Shown: positions 37,118-46,015, counted from the first letter of the stretch. The stretch is 64,000 nt of DNA from G965216745 sp965216745 (GCA_965216745.1 OZ244191.1:496001-560000); one strand, 5' to 3'. Numbers and translations are program-made. Notes: generated by a model from the sequence alone, not told the origin.

Positions 37118-39232
37118 ATGTCCGATTCTAAAATATCCTCCATTAGAAACATAGGCATACTTGCTCATATAGATGCAGGCAAGACTACAACTACTGAGCG
37201 TATGTTATTTTATGCTGGTGCTCTAAAAAAACCTAAGCCTGGTGACGTTCATGATGGTAATACTACTATGGATTCCATGCAAGATGAAAAAGAGCGTGGC
37301 ATTACTATAAACTCTGCTGCTATAACTTTTGATTGGACCTCTGCTGCTTCAGGTGCTGCTTCATCTTTAAACCTTATAGACACTCCAGGCCACATTGATT
37401 TCACTGTTGAGGTTGAGAGGTCGTTACGTGTTCTAGATGGCATGGTGGCTGTTTTTGATGGTGTTGCCGGTGTTGAGCCTCAATCTGAAACTGTTTGGAG
37501 GCAAGCTGATAAATATGATGTATCTAGGATGTGTTTTATAAATAAGCTTGATAGAGTAGGTTCTGACTTCTTTAAATGTGTGAATATGATCAATGAGAGA
37601 TTAGGTCTTGGTCCTGAATCTCAAATTAAATCAGTTATTCTGCAAATTCCAATTGGTGCAGAAAAAGACTTTATGGGTGTTGTTGACTTGATTTCTATGA
37701 AGGCTTTTGTTTGGAACGATCAATATGGAATACAGTTTCTGGAGCAGGAAATACCCAATGAATTGCTTTCTGAAGCTCAGTCTTATCGATCTAAAATGTT
37801 AGATGCCATTGCAGATATGGATGACAGCATTATGGAAAAATACATAGAAGGTGCTGAAATATCATCCGATGACATAAGAAAATGTATAAGAAAAGGTCTC
37901 AACTTTGGCAAGTTAGTTCCCATATTATGTGGTTCTGCATTTAAAAACAAAGGTGTTCAGCCCTTGTTGGATGCTATAGTTGATTATTTACCTTCTCCAG
38001 TTGATATAGGTGATATATTTGGCACCTCTCTAGCTGATCAGTCTCAAAAATCAGTAAGTCCTAGTTCTTCTGGACCTCTTGTAGCTCTTGCTTTTAAAGT
38101 TGTGAATGATCAGTTTGTTGGTTCTTTGACATTTGTGAGGATTTATTCTGGTACAATTACATCAGGTCAATCTGTTTACAATTCCACCAAAGGTGAGAGT
38201 GAGCGTATTGGCAGAATGTATATCATGCACTCAGATAGTCGTGAGGCGGTAAGTAGTTGTTCTGCTGGATCTATAGTTGCATTGGCTGGTCTAAAAAACA
38301 CGACTACTGGCGACACTTTATGTGTTTCTTCTGATAAAATTCTTCTTGAAAAGATAGAAGCTCCTCTTCCTGTGATGCAGGTTGCTATAGAGCCTAAAAC
38401 TAATGACGATCAGGCTAAAATGTCTAATGCTTTGAGTAGATTGTTAGCAGAGGATCCTTCTTTGCAGTCAAAGACTGACGAAGAGACTTCTCAGACCTTG
38501 ATAAGTGGCATGGGAGAGCTTCATTTAGAGATAATAGTTAGTCGTATGTCTAGGGAGTTTGGTGTTGATGTTAACGTTGGATCTCCTCAGGTTGCTTATA
38601 GGGAGACTATATCTGTTCCTGCTGAGATAGATTATACTCACAAGAAACAGACTGGGGGTGCAGGTCAGTTTGCCAGAGTAAAGATTCTATTTGAGCCTTT
38701 GGAGCCTGGTTCTGGCTTTGAGTTTGAAAGTAAAATAGTTGGTGGTGTTATCCCAAAAGAGTACATACCATCTGTTCAGAAGGGAATACAATATATTAGT
38801 GAGTATGGTTTGACATCTGGTTTTCCTGTGATAGATTTTAAAGCGACTTTACTTGATGGTGGTTATCATGAGGTGGATTCTAGTACTTTGGCTTTTGAAT
38901 TAGCAGGCAGATCTGCTTTTAGAGAGCTAGTAAAAAGTGCCAAGCCAGTCATAAAAGAGCCTATAATGAAGGTTGAGGTTATAACCCCAGACGATCATAC
39001 TGGATCTGTTATAGGTGATCTGAACGGTAGAAGAGGGAGAGTTCAGGAAATGGAGATGAAAAACAATTCTAGAATTATATCTGCATTAGTCCCTTTGTCA
39101 AGCATGTTTGGTTATGTTAAAGTGCTCAGGTCTATGACTCAAGGCCGAGCCCAGTATTCTATGCATTTTTTTGGTTACGGTGAGATTTCAAAGTCTTTAT
39201 TTGATGATTTGAATCAGAAGTCTAAGTCTTGA
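37118..39232 (+). CDS. fusA: Elongation factor G
   Basis: EF-G is the GTPase that drives ribosomal translocation. P-loop AHIDAGKTTTTERMLFYAG, switch 1 EKERGITINSAAITFDW, LIDTPGHIDFTVEVERSLRV and INKLDR form the G domain; the C-terminal domains show HKKQTGGAGQFARVKI and DLNGRRGRVQEM. The open frame extends upstream to 36998 within rpsG, but the ATG at 37118 (MSDSKISSIRNIGILAHIDA) is the real start, giving 704 residues. No tuf gene follows, unlike many proteobacteria. Confidence 0.97.
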   Translation: MSDSKISSIRNIGILAHIDAGKTTTTERMLFYAGALKKPKPGDVHDGNTTMDSMQDEKERGITINSAAITFDWTSAASGAASSLNLIDTPGHIDFTVEVERSLRVLDGMVAVFDGVAGVEPQSETVWRQADKYDVSRMCFINKLDRVGSDFFKCVNMINERLGLGPESQIKSVILQIPIGAEKDFMGVVDLISMKAFVWNDQYGIQFLEQEIPNELLSEAQSYRSKMLDAIADMDDSIMEKYIEGAEISSDDIRKCIRKGLNFGKLVPILCGSAFKNKGVQPLLDAIVDYLPSPVDIGDIFGTSLADQSQKSVSPSSSGPLVALAFKVVNDQFVGSLTFVRIYSGTITSGQSVYNSTKGESERIGRMYIMHSDSREAVSSCSAGSIVALAGLKNTTTGDTLCVSSDKILLEKIEAPLPVMQVAIEPKTNDDQAKMSNALSRLLAEDPSLQSKTDEETSQTLISGMGELHLEIIVSRMSREFGVDVNVGSPQVAYRETISVPAEIDYTHKKQTGGAGQFARVKILFEPLEPGSGFEFESKIVGGVIPKEYIPSVQKGIQYISEYGLTSGFPVIDFKATLLDGGYHEVDSSTLAFELAGRSAFRELVKSAKPVIKEPIMKVEVITPDDHTGSVIGDLNGRRGRVQEMEMKNNSRIISALVPLSSMFGYVKVLRSMTQGRAQYSMHFFGYGEISKSLFDDLNQKSKS

Positions 39233-39275
39233 TTTTTTTATCTTTAGGTTTGTTTAAAAATGTTTGTTTCCAGTC

Positions 39276-39303
39276 TTGACTAAATTGTATCTGTTGATAG
39301 AAT
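39276..39303 (+). promoter_or_regulatory. Promoter of the S10 operon
   Basis: CTTGACT with TTGACT at 39276-39281, 16-base spacer, TAGAAT at 39298-39303, within the 119-base gap after fusA. Leader of about 40 bases. Confidence 0.55.
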
Positions 39304-39351
39304 TTGTTTTATTATTTGTTTTATTTTTAGGATTTTATTGGAGTTTTTGTT

Positions 39352-39678
39352 TTGTCTAGTTCTTCTACATCGAGTGTTCGTTTTGTTAGAATAAGAATAA
39401 GTGGATTTGATAGTTCTCTTGTTGATCGTTCTGTTTCTCAGCTTATTTCTGCTGCCAAAAAAAATGGTGTGGTTGTTGACGGTGCTATACCTCTTCCATC
39501 CAAAATACGTAGATACATTGTTAACAAATCTCCTAACAGACATAAGAGATCTAGAGAGCAGTTTCATCTAAAAGTTTCTAAACGAATGATAATATTTCGT
39601 GGTTTTGCTAAAGATTTCATGCGTGGTTTTTCTAGTTTGAAGCTCCCTGCTGGTGTTGATGTTCAAGTTTTGGTTTAA
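39352..39678 (+). CDS. rpsJ: 30S ribosomal protein S10
   Basis: S10 is a 30S head protein and, as NusE, an antitermination factor. VRFVRIRISGFDSSLVDRSV, GAIPLPSKIRRYIVNKSPNR and the C-terminal LPAGVDVQVLV fit. It must start at a TTG (39352), with TTGGAG nine bases upstream, since no ATG precedes the conserved region. Length 108. First gene of the S10 cluster. Confidence 0.95.
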   Translation: MSSSSTSSVRFVRIRISGFDSSLVDRSVSQLISAAKKNGVVVDGAIPLPSKIRRYIVNKSPNRHKRSREQFHLKVSKRMIIFRGFAKDFMRGFSSLKLPAGVDVQVLV

Positions 39679-39680
39679 TT

Positions 39681-40280
39681 ATGCGTTTTTTATTTTATAA
39701 AGTGGGCTGTAGCAGTATATTTTGTAACGGTGTCATAAATATGGTTACTGTTTTGTCACATGTTTTTTCTGTCGTATTGAAGGTTAAGAAACAAGATCAA
39801 TTCTCTCGTGTATATTTGGGTTTCTCTTCTCAAGGAGATATATCTAGTGATCCTTCTAAAAGGACCCAAATATTCGAGAGTTTGGTTCCAATTGGACAAG
39901 AGCCAGAAGTTGGATCCACAATTGATTTATCTTCTTTGATTTTGAATTCTTGTGTTGATGTTACTGGTTATTCTATTGGTAAAGGATTTTCTGGTACTAT
40001 GAAGCGTCATGGTTTTTCTGGATTAAAGGCTTCTCACGGTGTGTCTATATCACATAGATCTCAAGGATCTACTGGTCAGTGCCAAGATCCTGGAAAAGTT
40101 TTCAAGGGAAAGAAGATGGCTGGAAGGAAGGGTAACTCGAAAGTCACCATTAGGAATTTAAGGATTCTTGAGCTTGATGATGATGTTGTAGCTGTTGGTG
40201 GTGCAGTCCCTGGTCCAAAAGGTGCTCGTGTTATGCTTAGAAAATCTATTGGTTGGAGGAGTAAAAAAAATGTCTGTTAA
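39681..40280 (+). CDS. rplC: 50S ribosomal protein L3
   Basis: L3 nucleates 50S assembly and reaches the peptidyl-transferase centre. The N-terminus (MRFLFYKVGCSSIFCNGVIN) corresponds to the GKKVGMTRIF family start but has diverged; KGFSGTMKRHGFSGLKASHG, HRSQGSTGQCQDPGKVFKGK and AVPGPKGARV are strongly conserved. Length 199. It starts two bases after rpsJ and overlaps rplD by 11 bases. Confidence 0.95.
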   Translation: MRFLFYKVGCSSIFCNGVINMVTVLSHVFSVVLKVKKQDQFSRVYLGFSSQGDISSDPSKRTQIFESLVPIGQEPEVGSTIDLSSLILNSCVDVTGYSIGKGFSGTMKRHGFSGLKASHGVSISHRSQGSTGQCQDPGKVFKGKKMAGRKGNSKVTIRNLRILELDDDVVAVGGAVPGPKGARVMLRKSIGWRSKKNVC

Positions 40281-40902
40281 TGTTGTTGATTTCTCTGCTT
40301 CTGTATTGGATTCTTTCGATTTGAATCCTAATATTTTTTCTTTAGAGGTTAGCCCGATTGTTATTTCCCAAGCAATTAATTGGAATCTTGCTAAACGTAG
40401 GTCTGGATGTCATAGTGCTAAAACTATTTCTTTTGTTTCAGGTACAACAAGAAAGCCTTATAGGCAGAAGGGGACTGGTCGCGCAAGGCAAGGTAGTTTG
40501 CGTTCTCCTCAATTTCGTGGTGGTGCTAGGATTTTCCCTCCCATACCTAGAAGCCATGCTTTTCGATTGAACAAAAAGATACGTTCTCTTGCTCTTAAAA
40601 TGTCGTTGTCATCTAAAAATTTTGATCATAAGATTTATGTCCTTGAAGATGATTGTCAGGAGCTTACTTCAAGTGATCATTCTTTTGTATTTTCTTCTTT
40701 CAAGTCTTCTGTTTCTTTGTTCAAAGCTTCTTCTATTCTTTTAGTATGTAATGTTCATGATGTGCTGAAGAAGTCATCTTCTTCTCTTTCATATTTCAAT
40801 GTACTGCCTCCAATTGGACTTAATGTTTATGATATTATGAAGTCTGATTTTATTTTAATCACTAAGTCTTCCTGTCAATATTTAAATCAGAGGTTTTCAT
40901 GA
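40270..40902 (+). CDS. rplD: 50S ribosomal protein L4
   Basis: L4 lines the exit tunnel and in Escherichia coli represses its own operon. The tunnel loop SGTTRKPYRQKGTGRARQGS, followed by LRSPQFRGGARIFPPIPR, is clear. The frame is open from 40195, but the ATG at 40270 is the sensible start, giving 210 residues. The C-terminal half is Ser-rich and divergent. Confidence 0.94.
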   Translation: MSVNVVDFSASVLDSFDLNPNIFSLEVSPIVISQAINWNLAKRRSGCHSAKTISFVSGTTRKPYRQKGTGRARQGSLRSPQFRGGARIFPPIPRSHAFRLNKKIRSLALKMSLSSKNFDHKIYVLEDDCQELTSSDHSFVFSSFKSSVSLFKASSILLVCNVHDVLKKSSSSLSYFNVLPPIGLNVYDIMKSDFILITKSSCQYLNQRFS

Positions 40903-41183
40903 TAGATTTTTATAGTATTGTTTCTGCTCAAGTTTTAACTGAAAAATATTCTGGACTTTCATCTAATGTTTTTGTATTTTATTCCTCTACTTCTGTTTCC
41001 AAGTTGTTATTAAGAAAGTCTATAAAACAATCTTTTCCTGATGTTGTAATATCTTCTATATCTTCTATGATTATAAAGGGTAAAGTTAGACGTTTTAAGG
41101 GTTTTATAGGAAAAACAAAAGAACGCAAAAGATTCGTTATAAGTTTGTCCTCTGGATCTATAAATCCTATTATTGGTGGTTAA
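40899..41183 (+). CDS. rplW: 50S ribosomal protein L23
   Basis: L23 sits at the tunnel exit and docks trigger factor and SRP. VLTEKYSGLSSNVFVFYSS and GKVRRFKGFIGKTKERKRFV match the family. Length 94. The ATG overlaps the rplD stop (ATGA), indicating coupled translation. Confidence 0.93.
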   Translation: MIDFYSIVSAQVLTEKYSGLSSNVFVFYSSTSVSKLLLRKSIKQSFPDVVISSISSMIIKGKVRRFKGFIGKTKERKRFVISLSSGSINPIIGG

Positions 41184-41184
41184 T

Positions 41185-42006
41185 GTGTCTCTTAAAAATT
41201 TCAATCCCATAACTCCATCTCTTCGCTCTTTGGTTTCTGTTTCTCGTTCGTTGCTTTCTAGGTCTTCTCCCTATAAGCCACTTTTATCTTCTATGAAATC
41301 TTCTGGAGGTCGTAATTCTTATGGTAGAATAACAACCCGTCATCGAGGAGGAGGCAGCAAACGTAGATATAGAATCATTGATTTTAAATTCTCATCTTTC
41401 ACTAATGCTGTTGTTCAAACCCTAGAGTATGATCCAAATAGAACTTCTTTTATAGCTTTGGTGCGTGATTTGTCTACTGGGTCATTTTCTTACATTCCTG
41501 CTGTAGATGGAGTGCGTCGCGGTAGTGTAGTGAATTCTTCTGATGATTCACTCCCCGAGTCTGGCAATAGTTTATTATTAAAGAAAGTTCCCATAGGATC
41601 TCTTGTCAGTTGTCTTGAAATCAAGCCTGGAAGAGGTGCGCAGATTTGTCGTTCTGCTGGATGTTCTGCTAGGATTATGGGTAGAATGGGCGATTATGTA
41701 CTTGTGAAATTACCTTCGGGTATTACTATGAAATTATTGTCTTCTTGTAGGGCTCTTGTGGGATCTATTTCTAATCCTGATCATAAAAACATAAAGTTGG
41801 GTAAAGCTGGCAAGAATCGTTGGCTTGGCTTTCGACCTGCAGTTCGAGGTGTGGCTATGAACCCTATAGACCACCCTCATGGGGGCGGGGAAGGTAGAAC
41901 TTCTGGTGGACGTCACCCTGTGAGCCCTTGGGGAGTACCTACCAAAGGATATAAAACTGTTAAAAAGTCTCAAAAAAATAAAAAAAGGAGGGTAAATAAT
42001 GCCTAG
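41185..42006 (+). CDS. rplB: 50S ribosomal protein L2
   Basis: L2 is needed for subunit joining and peptidyl transfer. GGRNSYGRITTRHRGGGSKR, YRIIDFK and NPIDHPHGGGEGRTSGGRHP (with the key His) are diagnostic. The frame reaches back to a TTG at 41173, but a GTG at 41185 one base after the rplW stop (TAATGTG) gives 273 residues and the usual N-terminus. It overlaps rpsS by eight bases. Confidence 0.95.
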   Translation: MSLKNFNPITPSLRSLVSVSRSLLSRSSPYKPLLSSMKSSGGRNSYGRITTRHRGGGSKRRYRIIDFKFSSFTNAVVQTLEYDPNRTSFIALVRDLSTGSFSYIPAVDGVRRGSVVNSSDDSLPESGNSLLLKKVPIGSLVSCLEIKPGRGAQICRSAGCSARIMGRMGDYVLVKLPSGITMKLLSSCRALVGSISNPDHKNIKLGKAGKNRWLGFRPAVRGVAMNPIDHPHGGGEGRTSGGRHPVSPWGVPTKGYKTVKKSQKNKKRRVNNA

Positions 42007-42280
42007 ATCTGTTTGGAAAGGACCATTTTGTTCTCGTAGGCTGATTTCTTCTGTGATCAAGGCGAAATCTAATGGTATTGCTGTAGTCAAGACTAAATTC
42101 AGAAGTTCTTTTATAATTCCTGAATTTGTTGGTATGACTTTTCATGTTTATAATGGAAAAAGATATATACCTGTTAAAGTGCGTGAATCTATGATAGGTT
42201 TCAAACTTGGTTCTTTTTCTCCTACCCGAACTTATCGTGGACATGCTTCTTCTGTTAAAGTTACTAGGAGTTCTAAATGA
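41999..42280 (+). CDS. rpsS: 30S ribosomal protein S19
   Basis: S19 with S13 forms part of the 30S head near the A-site finger. MPRSVWKGPFCSRRLI, then GMTFHVYNGKRYIPVKVRES and PTRTYRGHASSV are typical. Length 93. AGGAGG inside the rplB end serves as its ribosome site. Confidence 0.95.
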   Translation: MPRSVWKGPFCSRRLISSVIKAKSNGIAVVKTKFRSSFIIPEFVGMTFHVYNGKRYIPVKVRESMIGFKLGSFSPTRTYRGHASSVKVTRSSK

Positions 42281-42612
42281 AAGTTTTTGCATCTAATAAA
42301 TCTGATAGAATTAGTTGTACAAAAGTACGTCCTATTGCAAATATGTTGAAGGGTTTGTCGGTGGAATCTGCTCTTAAGCAGCTTGATTTTTCTGCAAGGC
42401 GAAAACCCTCTCTTATGATAAAAAAAATAATTTTTGCTGCTTTGAGTAATGCTCATGCAAATTTTGGTTTGGATGTTGATAATTTGTTTGTTGATTCTGT
42501 GATAGTTGAAGAAGCATCGACCATCAAGCGTTCCATTCCCAGAGCTAGGGGAAGGTCTAATAGAATAATGAAAAGATGTAGTAAAATTAAAGTTGTTTTA
42601 AGGGAGTTTTAA
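42277..42612 (+). CDS. rplV: 50S ribosomal protein L22
   Basis: L22 extends a hairpin along the exit tunnel. SCTKVRPIANMLKGLSVESA, IIFAALSNAHANFGLDVDNL and the hairpin KRSIPRARGRSNRIMKRCSK fit the family. Length 111. The ATG overlaps the rpsS stop by four bases. Confidence 0.94.
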   Translation: MKVFASNKSDRISCTKVRPIANMLKGLSVESALKQLDFSARRKPSLMIKKIIFAALSNAHANFGLDVDNLFVDSVIVEEASTIKRSIPRARGRSNRIMKRCSKIKVVLREF

Positions 42613-42613
42613 T

Positions 42614-43246
42614 ATGGGTCAAAAAGTAAACCCTATTTCTTTTAGGCTTGGAGTCACTTCTTCTTGTTCTTCTATATGGTATGCCTCTAATGCTTCTCGT
42701 TATATAGAAAATCTTAAAAGCGATGTTCTTATACGTTCTTATGTGATGAGAAAATTTAAGTATGCTTATGTTAGTCAGGTTATAATAAAGCGTAGGTCAG
42801 AATTAGTTAGTATAGTTATTTACTCTGCACGCCCTGGTGTTATAATAGGCAAGAAAGGATCTGATATAGATCGTTTGCGCAAGAAACTAGCTGATTTCAT
42901 TGGAGGTGCTGTTGATATCGATATAGTTGAGGTGAGAAAGCCTGAGATAAGTGCACCTTTGATTGCTGATACTATATGTCAACAACTTGAAAATAGAATG
43001 TCTTTTAGACGTGTTATGAAGAAAGCCATGCAGTCTTCTATGCGATATGGAGCCAAAGGCGTTAAGATTGCTTGCTCTGGTAGGCTTAGTGGTGCTGACA
43101 TAGCTAGAACTGAATGGTATAAAGATGGTCAAGTTCCTCTTCATAAGATTAAAGCTGATATCGAGTATTCTTTCCGTGAAGCGTTTACTATATATGGTGT
43201 TATAGGTGTTAAGGTTTGGATATATAGAGGTGATCTTGTCGTTTAG
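42614..43246 (+). CDS. rpsC: 30S ribosomal protein S3
   Basis: S3 sits at the mRNA entry tunnel. MGQKVNPISFRLGVTSSCSS, the KH loop VIIGKKGSDIDRLRKKL and GVKIACSGRLSGADIARTEW are clear. Length 210 is about 20 shorter than typical because the basic C-terminal tail is missing, common in reduced genomes. Confidence 0.95.
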   Translation: MGQKVNPISFRLGVTSSCSSIWYASNASRYIENLKSDVLIRSYVMRKFKYAYVSQVIIKRRSELVSIVIYSARPGVIIGKKGSDIDRLRKKLADFIGGAVDIDIVEVRKPEISAPLIADTICQQLENRMSFRRVMKKAMQSSMRYGAKGVKIACSGRLSGADIARTEWYKDGQVPLHKIKADIEYSFREAFTIYGVIGVKVWIYRGDLVV

Positions 43247-43266
43247 AATTTTTTTGATGGTATATA

Positions 43267-43686
43267 ATGTTTGTTCCTAGAAAAAGTAAATATAGAAAAG
43301 CTTTTAAGGGTTCTATAACTTTTAATAGAATCTCCGGCACTTCTTTATCTCATGGACTTTATGGTCTTAAAGCTATTGATTCATCTAGAATTGATGGGAA
43401 GCAGTTGGAGTCCGCAAGGAGGTCTATTACTAGAGCTTTGAGTCGTAGTGGTAAGGTTTGGATAAGGGTTTTTCCCACAATTCCTGTTAGCAAAAAGCCA
43501 ACAGATGTAAGAATGGGTAAGGGCAAAGGGGCTGTTGACAAGTGGGTTTTCCGTGTCTCACCTGGCAAGATTATTTTTGAAGTTGGTGGATTAAAATCTT
43601 CTTCTCTTGCTTGTAATGCACTTCAAAAAGCTTCTGCTAAAATGCCTTTTCGTTGTCGTATAGTTAGTTATGATATGGAGTATTGA
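43267..43686 (+). CDS. rplP: 50S ribosomal protein L16
   Basis: L16 lies by the A-site tRNA elbow. MFVPRKSKYRKAFKGSI, then RVFPTIPVSKKPTDVRMGKG and KGAVDKWVFRVSPGKIIFEV are diagnostic. Length 139. One base separates it from rpmC. Confidence 0.95.
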   Translation: MFVPRKSKYRKAFKGSITFNRISGTSLSHGLYGLKAIDSSRIDGKQLESARRSITRALSRSGKVWIRVFPTIPVSKKPTDVRMGKGKGAVDKWVFRVSPGKIIFEVGGLKSSSLACNALQKASAKMPFRCRIVSYDMEY

Positions 43687-43687
43687 T

Positions 43688-43849
43688 ATGTCTAAGGTAT
43701 CTGTTTTTGATAAAGTTACATCTTTGAGAAGAGAGCTTTATAAGCTTCGTTATTTGTCTAGATCTTCTTCTAATATTGATTATAATAAGATTAAATTCAT
43801 TAAGAGAGAAATTGCTAGGACTTTGTCTTCTATTGGAGGTTCTTCGTGA
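43688..43849 (+). CDS. rpmC: 50S ribosomal protein L29
   Basis: 53 residues, mostly two helices: SVFDKVTSLRRELYKLRYLS and KIKFIKREIARTLSS. Short and divergent, lacking the classic NxxxxKxxRRxIAR wording in full, but size, helical pattern (IKREIAR) and its place between L16 and S17 identify it. It overlaps rpsQ by four bases (GTGA). Confidence 0.88.
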   Translation: MSKVSVFDKVTSLRRELYKLRYLSRSSSNIDYNKIKFIKREIARTLSSIGGSS

Positions 43850-44091
43850 GTTCTGTATGTTTGACTGGTACTGTTATATCTAATAAAAATTCTAAAACAG
43901 TTGTAGTTCTTGTTAAGAATACTTACATGCATCCCAAGATGCATAAGGTTGTTTTTAGTTCTAGAAAATATCACGTACACGATGAAAAAAATAGATGTGT
44001 TTGTGGGGACCTTGTGCAGATTGTATCTTGTCGTCCTATTTCTAAAACAAAGCGTTGGAAAATTTTCTCAAAGGATCAAAATGATTTATAA
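43846..44091 (+). CDS. rpsQ: 30S ribosomal protein S17
   Basis: S17 is a primary 16S rRNA binder. LTGTVISNKNSKTVVVLVKN, HPKMHKVV and GDLVQIVSCRPISKTKRWKI match the family. It starts at GTG 43846 overlapping the rpmC stop. Length 81. Confidence 0.93.
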   Translation: MSSVCLTGTVISNKNSKTVVVLVKNTYMHPKMHKVVFSSRKYHVHDEKNRCVCGDLVQIVSCRPISKTKRWKIFSKDQNDL

Positions 44092-44440
44092 AGGTGCAGT
44101 TTTAAAAGTTATAGACAACTCTGGTGCTAGGTCTGTTTTATGTATAAACGTTCTAGTTGGCTCTAATGCCTCAGTTGGTGACATAATCAACGTTGCTGTA
44201 AAAGACTCTATTCCAGGAGCAAGAGTTGCAAAAGGTTCTGTTGGTAGAGCTGTGATTGTTAGATTAAAAAAAGAGTATCAACGCCCTTCTGGCGTTTTTA
44301 TTAGGTTTGATGATAATGCTGTTGTTATGTTAAATCCTCAAAATGAAATGATAGGAAGCAGAGTTAATGGAATAGTTGATGACTTCTTGAAGAAAAAAGG
44401 TTTTAATAAAGTTGTTTCTTTGTCTCGTAGGAGTGATTAG
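44081..44440 (+). CDS. rplN: 50S ribosomal protein L14
   Basis: L14 makes an intersubunit bridge. The protein should start at the ATG at 44081 (MIYKGAVLKVIDNSGARSVL), although the frame is open from 43910; KGSVGRAVIVRLKKEYQRPS and FDDNAVVMLNPQNEMIGSRV are typical. Length 119. It overlaps the rpsQ end by 11 bases. Confidence 0.95.
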   Translation: MIYKGAVLKVIDNSGARSVLCINVLVGSNASVGDIINVAVKDSIPGARVAKGSVGRAVIVRLKKEYQRPSGVFIRFDDNAVVMLNPQNEMIGSRVNGIVDDFLKKKGFNKVVSLSRRSD

Positions 44441-44441
44441 T

Positions 44442-44762
44442 ATGTCTAAGAAGATTATAAAGGGAGATTTTGTTTCTGTTATATCTGGAGATCATGTGGG
44501 TTCTTCTGGTACTGTTATAAAAGTTTATAACAGTACCAAAAATAAAATTTCTTTTTCTCAATGCTTGATTTCTGGAGTGAATGTACGAAAGAAACGTTTG
44601 CGTGATGGCTCTGTCTCCTTAAAGGAGTTTCCTTTACACATATCTAATGTTATGCTTGTGGATAAGGATTCAGGTGGACGTTCTAGAGTTGGCTTCAAAG
44701 TATCTGATTCTGGAAAAAAAGTTCGTTTTTTTAAATTGTCTGGTAAGGTTTTGGATGTTTAA
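44442..44762 (+). CDS. rplX: 50S ribosomal protein L24
   Basis: L24 initiates 50S assembly. The KOW motif is KGDFVSVISGDHVGSSGTVI, and later VRKKRLRDGSVSLKEFPLHI matches the family. The ATG at 44442 follows the rplN stop by one base and gives 106 residues; the open frame from 44412 is an extension. A perfect 14-pair inverted repeat lies at 44508-44537. It overlaps rplE by eight bases. Confidence 0.94.
   Translation: MSKKIIKGDFVSVISGDHVGSSGTVIKVYNSTKNKISFSQCLISGVNVRKKRLRDGSVSLKEFPLHISNVMLVDKDSGGRSRVGFKVSDSGKKVRFFKLSGKVLDV
44508..44537 (+). repeat. 30-base inverted repeat inside rplX
   Basis: GGTACTGTTATAAA (44508-44521), two bases AG, then its exact complement TTTATAACAGTACC (44524-44537). 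It would make a 14-pair hairpin in the spc mRNA if stretched, or a cruciform in DNA. It encodes GTVIKVYNST, ordinary L24 sequence. Confidence 0.9.
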
Positions 44763-45288
44763 AGAATTATATTTTAAAGAAATAGTTCCTTTCATGAATG
44801 AGCGCTTTAATTATAAGAATCCAATGTTGGTTCCTTCTATATCCAAGATATGTCTCAATGTTGGTCTTGGTGAAGCAGTATCTGATTCTAATGTACTTGA
44901 ACCTGTTTTAAAAGATTTAACATCTTTATGCGGTCAGAAAGCAGTTCCTACTGTTGCTAGGAAGTCCATATCTACTTTCAAGCTTAGAAAAGGTATGCAT
45001 ATAGGTTGTAAGGTTACTCTTAGAGGAAGTAAAATGTATTACTTCCTTGAGAAATTGGTTTATGTTGCTCTTGCTTCAGAAAGAGATTTTAGAGGTATAA
45101 AGTCTAAATCTATTACAAAGCATGGTCACTGTTCTTTTTCAATAAAAGAACATATAGTGTTTCCTGAAGTAGATTATGATAGAATACACTCTGTTTTTGG
45201 GGTTAATGTTAATATAGTAACATCTTCTTCAAGTTCTCTTGAATCTAGGGTTTTGCTTGGTAAGTTTGGCTTACCTTTTTATGATTGA
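44755..45288 (+). CDS. rplE: 50S ribosomal protein L5
   Basis: L5 binds 5S rRNA and touches P-site tRNA. NPMLVPSISKICLNVGLGEA, CGQKAVPTVARKSISTFKLR, the KGMHIGCKVTLRG block and FPEVDYDRIHSVFGVNVNIV are diagnostic. The ATG at 44755 inside the rplX end gives 177 residues; an upstream open frame to 44647 is overlap. Confidence 0.95.
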   Translation: MFKELYFKEIVPFMNERFNYKNPMLVPSISKICLNVGLGEAVSDSNVLEPVLKDLTSLCGQKAVPTVARKSISTFKLRKGMHIGCKVTLRGSKMYYFLEKLVYVALASERDFRGIKSKSITKHGHCSFSIKEHIVFPEVDYDRIHSVFGVNVNIVTSSSSSLESRVLLGKFGLPFYD

Positions 45289-45306
45289 TTTTTTTAGGTT
45301 TTTATT

Positions 45307-45612
45307 ATGTCAAAGAAATGTATAATACAGCGTGAAAAAAAGCGTTCTCTTCTTTCTTCTAGATTATACAAAAAAAGAGAAAAGCTTCGTGATATTCGGA
45401 ATAATAAGGATATAGATATTTCTTCTAGACTTAATGCACAAGCTTCGCTTGACAGCATGCCAAGAAATTCTTCTTTAATTAGAAGAAGAAATCGCTGCTT
45501 TATAACTGGTAGATCTAGAGGTTATTATGGATATTTTGGAGTTTCTAGAATGATGTTACGTAATCTAGTTTCTTTTGGATTACTTCCCGGTGTTGTTAAA
45601 TCTAGTTGGTAA
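45307..45612 (+). CDS. rpsN: 30S ribosomal protein S14
   Basis: 101 residues of the longer, zinc-free S14 form: MSKKCIIQREKKRSLLSSRL, LDSMPRNSSLIRRRNRCFIT and GRSRGYYGYFGVSRMMLRNL. It belongs to the 30S head. Four bases separate it from rpsH. Confidence 0.95.
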   Translation: MSKKCIIQREKKRSLLSSRLYKKREKLRDIRNNKDIDISSRLNAQASLDSMPRNSSLIRRRNRCFITGRSRGYYGYFGVSRMMLRNLVSFGLLPGVVKSSW

Positions 45613-45616
45613 ATTT

Positions 45617-46015
45617 ATGTCTTTGTCTTATCCTTTAGCTGATTCAATCACTAGAATCAGAAATGGTCAATCTGTACGTTTAGCTAATGTTCGTGTTGTT
45701 TTTTCTAATCTTATATTTTCAGTTTTATCTGTAATGCACAGTGAAGGTTATATAAATTCTATTAAAAAGCTTGACTTGCGAAAAGGTGTTTCTGTTTTAG
45801 ATGTTGGCATCAAATATTATTCTGGTCGTCCTGTAATAGAAGATATTAAAGTTATATCTAAGCCTGGACGTAGAGTTTATGTTTCATCTAAAAAAATAGG
45901 TTCTTTTTATGATGGACTTGGTATACTTATAATGTCTACATCTAAAGGTATTGTTTCTAGTGAAAAGTCTTCTAAGCTAGGTCTTGGCGGTGAAGTTCTA
46001 TGCGCTGTTTTTTGA
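45617..46015 (+). CDS. rpsH: 30S ribosomal protein S8
   Basis: S8 is a primary assembly protein and, in Escherichia coli, the spc operon repressor. PLADSITRIRNGQ, IKYYSGRPVIEDIKVISKPG and the C-terminal IMSTSKGIVSSEKSSKLGLG, then GEVLCAVF, are clear. The ATG at 45617 gives 132 residues; the frame open from 45575 is in the rpsN end. Confidence 0.95.
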   Translation: MSLSYPLADSITRIRNGQSVRLANVRVVFSNLIFSVLSVMHSEGYINSIKKLDLRKGVSVLDVGIKYYSGRPVIEDIKVISKPGRRVYVSSKKIGSFYDGLGILIMSTSKGIVSSEKSSKLGLGGEVLCAVF

